A DNA stretch of 5,410 bases, taken from contig OMQE01000035.1 in the NCBI GenBank assembly GCA_900313155.1, forward strand, positions 1 to 5,410, written 5' to 3'. Every line of letters starts with the position of its first letter. The first letter of the stretch is position 1. Under the pieces are notes generated by a model. The model did no database searches. It was not told the origin of the DNA and was given only the letters and a program-made list of their open reading frames with translations. The translations under genes were made by a program, and so were the position numbers. The stretch is from an uncultured Rhodospirillaceae bacterium (lineage in GTDB: Bacteria; Pseudomonadota; Alphaproteobacteria; RF32; CAG-239). This document shows, in pieces, positions 1 to 3,684 of the stretch.

Positions 1-699
1 GAAATGTGGCAGAAAGATTTTGCCATTGAGCGCAGTATGAACGAAAAAATATGTGTTGACCGCGACGGCAACCCCATTCCGTGGTACACATATCCGGCAA
101 TTGAATACATTTCGCAGTTTGATTACAGCGACAAAAAAGTGTTTGAGTTCGGTACCGGATATTCTTCGATGTATTGGGCAAAAAGAGCTAAAAAAGTTAT
201 CAGTATTGAAGACAAACCGGAGTGGTTTGCCAAATTTTCAGCAGAATTTCAGGCTCTGAATTGGCAGATGCGCTATTGCGACGAAAAGCAGGGTTATGAA
301 GATACAATTTTTGCCGATAATGAAAAATATGACGTGATTATTATTGACGGCAAGCGACGGGCTGAATGTGCCGCCAATGCCGTTAAGGCGCTCGCCACCG
401 GCGGTATGATTATATTAGACGATAGCGACCGTATCAACACCAGTCAAGAATATGTGCATGCGGTGCAACATTTGCGGGCGGCAAATTTACTGCAGGTAGA
501 TTTTTATGGCTTTTGCCCGATGAACAATTACACCAAAACAACTTCAATTTTCTTTACTCGTGATTTTAATTTCGAATCGCTCTACACCGTGCAACCGATT
601 AACGGTCTTGGCAATATCTGGTCTATGAGCCGCAAAGAGCGCAAACAATTTTTCAAAAAGCAAGAATGGCCGCTGGAAGAAGATGAAAAACAAGATTGA
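1..699 (+). CDS. Class I SAM-dependent methyltransferase, substrate unknown (5' end possibly outside window)
   Basis: Counting from the first ATG in the window (position 4), the protein is 231 residues and shows a Rossmann-type methyltransferase core. Motif I is VFEFGTGYSS (residues 46-55, E-x-G-x-G for SAM binding). The acidic end of strand 2 follows in VISIEDKPEWF (65-75), then YDVIIIDG (109-116) at the motif IV position and MIILDDSDR (135-143). A conserved-looking GNPIPWYTYPAIEY stretch (22-35) precedes the fold; I recall similar wording in uncharacterised bacterial methyltransferases but cannot name the family. The tail is charged (residues 213-231, rich in K, R and E). No signal peptide or membrane segment is visible, so it is probably cytosolic. 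The start is undecided: the GAA codon at 1-3 is in frame and open, so translation could begin upstream, and no ribosome binding site can be seen. The acceptor (small molecule, sugar or protein) cannot be deduced. Its stop codon overlaps the promoter of the next unit, so the two are probably separately transcribed. Confidence 0.8.
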   Translation, partial: EMWQKDFAIERSMNEKICVDRDGNPIPWYTYPAIEYISQFDYSDKKVFEFGTGYSSMYWAKRAKKVISIEDKPEWFAKFSAEFQALNWQMRYCDEKQGYEDTIFADNEKYDVIIIDGKRRAECAANAVKALATGGMIILDDSDRINTSQEYVHAVQHLRAANLLQVDFYGFCPMNNYTKTTSIFFTRDFNFESLYTVQPINGLGNIWSMSRKERKQFFKKQEWPLEEDEKQD

Positions 700-723
700 C
701 TTTTGTCAAAATTTATGTATAAT
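696..723 (+). promoter_or_regulatory. Sigma70-type promoter of the two-gene unit
   Basis: TTGACT (696-701) and a perfect TATAAT (718-723) are separated by 16 bp. This is the best promoter match in the window. The -35 overlaps the TGA stop (697-699) of the methyltransferase gene. Transcription would start near 730, giving a leader of about 23 nt before the ATG at 753. A 5-bp inverted repeat (TTGAC-TTTT-GTCAA, 696-709) covers the -35 and could be an operator, though it may be chance. Confidence 0.7.
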
Positions 724-752
724 CGAACTTATAATGAAAAGGAGTAATTCAG

Positions 753-1184
753 ATGATGAAAGTTGTTGCCCCTGAAACAATCAGTGAAAATTTAAAAAAG
801 GCATCGCAAATTGAGGTTACGCCAGCCGGCCCGAAAGGAATTGATAAGCTAAAATTGGCAACGGTACGCTTTTTGCGCAAAACGGCTGAAGGAACGGCAA
901 AAGCCTTTAACAAACCCGAGCTTGGAATGCCTCTTGTTGCCGGAGGAATAGTTGCCTCTTTTGCTTATGTGCAATCTAATTTTGGTGGAAAAGTCGGTTT
1001 TTCTAAAGAGTTATTGATTGGCGGCGTCAGTGCTTTTGCTCTTGGAGCCGGTGTCGGCGGCATAACTGCCGATTTTAGTGCCAAAAAACTCAGAAATTTA
1101 GAATATAAACTTGTTAAAAAAATTCAGGCTGATCGTCCGTCTCTTTTGCAACGTCGGCAAATGAAAGGGACGCAATATGCCTAA
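753..1184 (+). CDS. Small hypothetical protein with two hydrophobic, glycine-rich segments
   Basis: I do not recognise this 143-residue protein. The start is well supported: GGAG at 741-744 lies 8 nt before the ATG at 753, with a second in-frame ATG directly behind it. The N-terminal half (residues 1-58) is polar and basic, with a likely amphipathic helix around 31-52 (KLKLATVRFLRKTAEGTAKA). Two hydrophobic stretches follow, about residues 59-77 and 87-106, both rich in Gly, Ala and Ser (AGGIVASFAYV; GGVSAFALGAGVGG). They are separated by a short linker with two lysines. The C-terminal 35 residues are strongly basic. This would fit a two-pass inner-membrane hairpin with both ends in the cytoplasm by the positive-inside rule; the small-residue spacing suggests helix packing. 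No signal peptide or enzyme motif is visible. It has its own promoter and overlaps the next gene by 8 bp, so the two products are probably made together. Function unknown. Confidence 0.75.
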   Translation: MMKVVAPETISENLKKASQIEVTPAGPKGIDKLKLATVRFLRKTAEGTAKAFNKPELGMPLVAGGIVASFAYVQSNFGGKVGFSKELLIGGVSAFALGAGVGGITADFSAKKLRNLEYKLVKKIQADRPSLLQRRQMKGTQYA

Positions 1185-1572
1185 TACATATATTAAAGAA
1201 TTTACCTTTATTGAAGCCGATACGCAAATGTATATTATGATTCCGGTGCAAAAAGATGAATGCGAAAATGCGCGTTTAACATACAACGGCAAAAATGTGA
1301 TGCTTCTGCAACGCAATAACAGCTTACTTGTTTTAAAAGATATTCCGACCAATATTCGCCCCAAACTCAAAAACGGGCGTCCGGTGATTTTGGCAGAAGT
1401 TGCCGGTGACAACAAAACAATTATCCGCGGTTATACCGTTAACCTGACAATAGATGAAAATGTGCCAAATAAAGACAATTTGAGTGAAGATTTTGATAAA
1501 GATTTCGGCTTTTTAAAAGAAGTGATGAATAACGAAGAATATTTTGCATTCAAAACACAAGTTGGGTTTTAG
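1177..1572 (+). CDS. Hypothetical 131-residue soluble protein, translationally coupled to the upstream membrane protein
   Basis: I do not recognise this protein. The ATG at 1177 lies inside the end of the upstream gene, whose TAA occupies 1182-1184, giving an 8-bp overlap. AAGGGA at 1165-1170 provides a ribosome binding site 6 nt upstream, so coupled translation is likely. Residues 1-93 alternate hydrophobic and polar positions and look mostly beta: KEFTFIEADTQMYIMIP, NVMLLQRNNSLLVLKDIP and TIIRGYTVNLTID. The fold could be a small beta barrel or sandwich. Residues 94-131 are acidic and probably helical (SEDFDKDFGFLKEVMNNEEYFAF). There is a single cysteine (C29). No signal peptide, membrane segment or catalytic motif is visible. 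Because its partner is probably membrane-embedded with cytoplasmic ends, a role as a cytosolic binding partner is a reasonable guess, but nothing in the sequence proves it. A hairpin terminator follows 43 nt after the stop. Confidence 0.75.
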   Translation: MPNTYIKEFTFIEADTQMYIMIPVQKDECENARLTYNGKNVMLLQRNNSLLVLKDIPTNIRPKLKNGRPVILAEVAGDNKTIIRGYTVNLTIDENVPNKDNLSEDFDKDFGFLKEVMNNEEYFAFKTQVGF

Positions 1573-1769
1573 ACAGTTTTATCGCAAAATATGATAAAAA
1601 GCGGATTTAAAATGCAGAAAGATTTTCATTAAAGAAAATCTTTCTTTTAGTGTATAACACCCAAAAGCTTGGATAATGAGATGAGTGCGAAATGATTCTT
1701 TGACGCCGTGTACAAGATGGTACACAAGGAAAAAAATTACAAGCAATCAACCATTATACGAGCTTACGC
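1573..1769. other. Intergenic region between convergent genes
   Basis: About 200 bp with no credible gene on either strand. It holds the hairpin at 1616-1648 and a second, 6-bp inverted repeat (GTGTAC at 1708-1713, GTACAC at 1720-1725, 6-nt loop) without a T run on either side. No GC-rich terminator is visible close to the end of rpsU. I see no tRNA or known small RNA in it. Confidence 0.6.
1616..1648 (+). terminator. Rho-independent terminator of the two-gene unit (possibly shared with convergent rpsU)
   Basis: A perfect 12-bp inverted repeat (AGAAAGATTTTC, 1616-1627; GAAAATCTTTCT, 1634-1645) with a 6-nt loop is followed by a short T run (1645-1648). The stem is AT-rich, so it is weaker than the hairpins near pfk and pnp. 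Read on the minus strand it is followed by GCATTTT, so it might also stop rpsU transcripts arriving from the other side. A smaller 7-bp inverted repeat (TTTTATC/GATAAAA, 1577-1583 and 1593-1599) lies between it and the stop codon. Confidence 0.55.
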
Positions 1770-1976
1770 TTAGAAGCCTTCAGTGTCGAGGCGCTTACGC
1801 ATCTGCTTACGAGAACGGCGAATTGCTTCAGCCTTGCGGCGAGCTTTCTTTTCAGAATTCTTCTCATGGCAGCGACGAAGTTTCATTTCACGGAACACAC
1901 CTTCTCTTTGCAGTTTTTTCTTCAAAATCTTCAAAGACTGGTTAACATCATTTCCGATAACTGTAACTTGTACCAC
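1770..1976 (-). CDS. rpsU: 30S ribosomal protein S21
   Basis: This 68-residue basic protein is the small-subunit protein S21, which sits on the 30S platform near the 3' end of 16S rRNA and contributes to early steps of initiation in the proteobacteria where it has been studied. The family core is clear: VNQSLKILKKKLQREGVFREMKLRR (residues 11-35), then the basic helical tail with EKNSEKKARRKAEAIRRSRK (38-57). Length is usual for alphaproteobacteria. The start is GTG (1976-1974): the minus strand carries AGAGGTGAT just upstream (1989-1981), close to a perfect anti-16S match, with 8 nt between AGAGG and the GTG. The only nearby ATG (1995-1993) is out of frame. Residue 36 is Cys where I recall His or Tyr in relatives, which probably matters little. 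The DUF465 gene lies 108 nt upstream on the same strand, so co-transcription or a separate promoter in that gap are both possible. Confidence 0.95.
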   Translation of the reverse strand: MVQVTVIGNDVNQSLKILKKKLQREGVFREMKLRRCHEKNSEKKARRKAEAIRRSRKQMRKRLDTEGF

Positions 1977-1980
1977 TTAA

Positions 1981-1989
1981 ATCACCTCT
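1981..1989 (-). promoter_or_regulatory. Strong Shine-Dalgarno that fixes the GTG start of rpsU
   Basis: On the minus strand the sequence reads AGAGGTGAT, one mismatch from AGGAGGTGAT, 8 nt (counted from AGAGG) before the GTG at 1976. It supports GTG rather than the out-of-frame ATG at 1995. Confidence 0.75.
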
Positions 1990-2084
1990 TTTCATATTAG
2001 TTAAATTGTTAAAACATTGCGCACTATGTATCACATCAATCTACATATTGCAAGAAAAAAATAACCACTTTTGATAAAATTTTT

Positions 2085-2297
2085 CTAGGCGATAATATCA
2101 GGCCCCATCCGCTGTTCAACTGAACTGATTTTTTTAGAAATGCTGTTCTTTAAGGTTTTTAACCTGCGTGCCTGCAAAAAATCTACAGTTTTACCTTTTT
2201 TGAGCAAATTTGCCATGTCGGTATTCAGGTGACGCTGTTCCAGTTTAAGTTCGCATAAAGCAAGTTGCAAACGTGCCATTTTTTCGTCCGTTGTCAT
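2085..2297 (-). CDS. DUF465 (YdcH-like) small coiled-coil protein
   Basis: This 70-residue protein matches the DUF465/YdcH pattern of short proteins with two antiparallel helices. A first heptad-rich helix (residues 8-34, ARLQLALCELKLEQRHLNTD followed by MANLL) leads to a short turn and a second helix with the family's R-R/K-L-K-x-L-K-x-x-I signature (RRLKTLKNSISKKISSVEQR, 44-63). The ending PDIIA is the tail I recall in many alphaproteobacterial members. The biochemical role of the family is unknown. I place the start at the ATG at 2297-2295. The frame remains open to an ATG at 2405, but the extra 36 residues are encoded by AT-rich promoter-like DNA and look non-coding. The ribosome binding site is poor: GGA at 2314-2312 leaves a 14-nt gap to the ATG, so translation may be inefficient. 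It lies divergent to pfk and upstream of rpsU. Confidence 0.75.
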   Translation of the reverse strand: MTTDEKMARLQLALCELKLEQRHLNTDMANLLKKGKTVDFLQARRLKTLKNSISKKISSVEQRMGPDIIA

Positions 2298-2429
2298 AAT
2301 TTTATATATAGTCCTTTCAAAAAAAATTGTAATAACTACATTTTTTACTGGAAATTTTATCATAAAGTTTGTAAAGACTATACCATAAAATTTAGTTGAA
2401 TGCAATATATTTAATACGGAGTTTTGAAA
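2298..2429. other. Divergent intergenic region between the DUF465 gene and pfk
   Basis: A very AT-rich 132-bp gap holding control signals for both directions. The leftward promoter is described separately. For pfk, the best rightward -10 I find is TAAAAT (2386-2391), or TATACC (2379-2384) with TTTATC (2356-2361) as a poor -35. Neither is convincing, so the pfk promoter remains unassigned. The candidates overlap the leftward promoter, so the two directions may compete. Confidence 0.4.
2377..2405 (-). promoter_or_regulatory. Extended -10 promoter for the DUF465 gene (and perhaps rpsU)
   Basis: Reading the minus strand, TTGCAT (2405-2400) is followed after 17 bp by TATAGT (2382-2377), with TG one base ahead of the -10 (TGGTATAGT, an extended -10). 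Transcription would begin near 2370 and give a leader of about 70 nt. It lies in the 132-bp divergent gap shared with pfk. Confidence 0.4.
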
Positions 2430-3506
2430 ATGACGAATATAAAAAAGATTGGCGTTTTGACAAGCGGTGGAGATTGCGCCGGCCTAAATGCTGTATTGAT
2501 GGCCGTTGTTAATGCCGCAACAAAACAAGGTTGGGAAGTCTACGGTATTCATGATGGAACGGACGGCTTAACGAATCGGCCAATGTCGTATGAAGTTTTG
2601 ACCGAATCCAATTTTTCTAACTCTCCGTGGCCAAGATTAGCCGGCTCTTATTTGGGTTCACTCAATACCGGCGTTAAAGAATCGCAAGAAGTTTTGGCTG
2701 AGCGCTTTGGCGAAGGTGTGCGCGAGCTCGATTTAGATGCCGTTGTGGTTGTTGGCGGTGATGGCAGTATGAATATTGTCAGCAACTATTGCAAAATGGC
2801 CGGCGTTAAAATGGTTGGTATTCCGAAGACTATTGATAATGATACACCTTTAACCGAATTTTCGGTCGGTTTTAACACCGCTTGCCAAGTGTGCACCAAT
2901 GCGCTTGACGATTTGATGACAACGGCACGTTCTCACCATCGGGCGCTGATTTTGGAAGTGATGGGTCGTGATGCCGGACATTTGGCAATGCACGCCGCTT
3001 TAGCCGGTTTTGCCGATGTTTGTCTGGTGCCGGAAATTCCATACACTTTGCAAGGCATTGTCAATAAGCTTGAAGATGTTAAAAAAACCGGCCGCACCAG
3101 TGCGCTGATTGTGGTTTCGGAAGGTGTGAAAACCGAAAAGGGTGAAGCTGTAACAGGTGCTGTTAATATGGTCGGTGAAAAAATCAATGGTGGTATCGGC
3201 GACTATTTAAGCGGCTTGATTAACGCTAATTACAAAGGTTTTCAAACCCGCGTTACCAAGTTAGGACACGTTCAACGTTCGGGCAATCCGACAGCGTTTG
3301 ACCGTAGTTTAGCTGTGGTTTTGGGTGCCGAAGCCGTTAATTTGTTGGCACAAGGTCATACAGACCGCATGGTTGCTTTAGCGCGCGGACAAGTTACTTC
3401 ATTTGCGTTAGATGAGGTTGTTGCCGCCGGCACAACCGGACTTGATGCCAACAGTTCTTACGTTAAGGCGGCTCGCGCCATTGGTATGTATGTTGGCGAA
3501 ATTTAA
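2430..3506 (+). CDS. 6-phosphofructokinase, mixed PPi/ATP lineage
   Basis: This enzyme phosphorylates fructose 6-phosphate to fructose 1,6-bisphosphate in the cytosol. It is full length at 358 residues from ATG 2430; GGAG at 2418-2421 sits 8 nt upstream, whereas an in-frame TTG at 2424 would be only 2 nt away. Family motifs in order: TSGGDCAGLNAV (11-22, phosphate loop), GGDGS (109-113), PKTIDND (132-138, catalytic Asp136, matching E. coli Asp127), MGRDAGHLA (178-186, sugar-phosphate contact), PEIP (201-204) and GHVQRSGNPTAFDR (279-292; His280 and Arg283 match E. coli His249 and Arg252). Gly112 is the ATP-type residue (E. coli Gly104; Asp in classical PPi enzymes), while Lys133 is the PPi-type residue (E. 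coli Gly124). This combination belongs to the mixed group, so the phosphoryl donor cannot be assigned from sequence. E. coli Arg72 aligns with Asn79. The gene stands alone between a divergent DUF465 gene and a strong terminator. Confidence 0.93.
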   Translation: MTNIKKIGVLTSGGDCAGLNAVLMAVVNAATKQGWEVYGIHDGTDGLTNRPMSYEVLTESNFSNSPWPRLAGSYLGSLNTGVKESQEVLAERFGEGVRELDLDAVVVVGGDGSMNIVSNYCKMAGVKMVGIPKTIDNDTPLTEFSVGFNTACQVCTNALDDLMTTARSHHRALILEVMGRDAGHLAMHAALAGFADVCLVPEIPYTLQGIVNKLEDVKKTGRTSALIVVSEGVKTEKGEAVTGAVNMVGEKINGGIGDYLSGLINANYKGFQTRVTKLGHVQRSGNPTAFDRSLAVVLGAEAVNLLAQGHTDRMVALARGQVTSFALDEVVAAGTTGLDANSSYVKAARAIGMYVGEI

Positions 3507-3530
3507 GCGTTGTTCTTAGCCAGTTTTGTT

Positions 3531-3562
3531 AAAAATCTCGCATTTGATGCGAGATTTTTTTT
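3531..3562 (+). terminator. Rho-independent terminator of pfk
   Basis: A perfect 13-bp inverted repeat (AAAAATCTCGCAT at 3531-3543, ATGCGAGATTTTT at 3547-3559) with a 3-nt loop has a GC-rich upper part (CTCGC/GCGAG) and runs into eight T residues (3555-3562). It begins 25 nt after the pfk stop. The A run on the 5' side means it could also stop leftward transcripts that pass the pnp terminator. Confidence 0.92.
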
Positions 3563-3589
3563 GCATAAAACAACCCTTCGACAAAGCTG

Positions 3590-3637
3590 ATTACATTACA
3601 AATTACATTACAAATTACATTACAAATTACATTACAA
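3590..3637. repeat. Tandem repeat, 4 perfect copies of a 12-bp unit
   Basis: The unit ATTACATTACAA occurs four times without mismatch (3590-3601, 3602-3613, 3614-3625, 3626-3637). The unit contains TTACA twice, so the array has a nested shorter periodicity. It lies between the pfk and pnp terminators and directly abuts, sharing one base with, the pnp terminator stem. It encodes nothing credible. Slippage during replication is the likely origin, and copy number probably varies between strains. Confidence 0.95.
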
Positions 3638-3666
3638 AAAACCGCCGGATTTCTCCGACGGTTTTT
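3636..3666 (-). terminator. Rho-independent terminator of pnp
   Basis: On the minus strand the two 13-nt arms are AAAAACCGTCGGA (3666-3654) and TCCGGCGGTTTTT (3649-3637), with a GAAA loop and a run of six T (3641-3636). The one imperfect position is a U-G wobble in the leftward RNA but a C-A mismatch in the rightward RNA, so the hairpin is best formed by the pnp transcript. It begins 18 nt after the pnp stop. Confidence 0.9.
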
Positions 3667-3684
3667 ATTAGTAAGCTTGGAAGA

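Noticed and set aside
1614..1626. A 13-nt exact match (GCAGAAAGATTTT) between the 5' part of the methyltransferase gene (9-21) and the hairpin after the two-gene unit
   Set aside because: A match of this length is unremarkable in AT-rich DNA of this size, and the flanking bases do not extend it.
1708..1725. GTGTAC/GTACAC inverted repeat considered as a terminator for rpsU or an operator
   Set aside because: Only 6 bp, no T run on either side and no adjacent promoter; it is too weak to call.
1685..1980. Open frames on the plus strand across rpsU
   Set aside because: They are antisense to a clear S21 gene and owe their openness to its biased Lys/Arg codons; their products show no family features.
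2021..2060. Possible minus-strand promoter for rpsU (TTGCAA, then TACATA after 17 bp)
   Set aside because: Only half of the -10 matches consensus; rpsU may equally be transcribed from the promoter upstream of the DUF465 gene.
2298..2405. A 36-residue N-terminal extension of the DUF465 protein starting at the ATG at 2405 on the minus strand
   Set aside because: The extension is encoded by AT-rich DNA that contains the likely promoter, has no resemblance to the family, and family members are close to 70 residues from the internal Met.
2424..2429. TTG at 2424 as the start of pfk
   Set aside because: It is only 2 nt from the GGAG Shine-Dalgarno, whereas the ATG at 2430 is at the ideal 8 nt.
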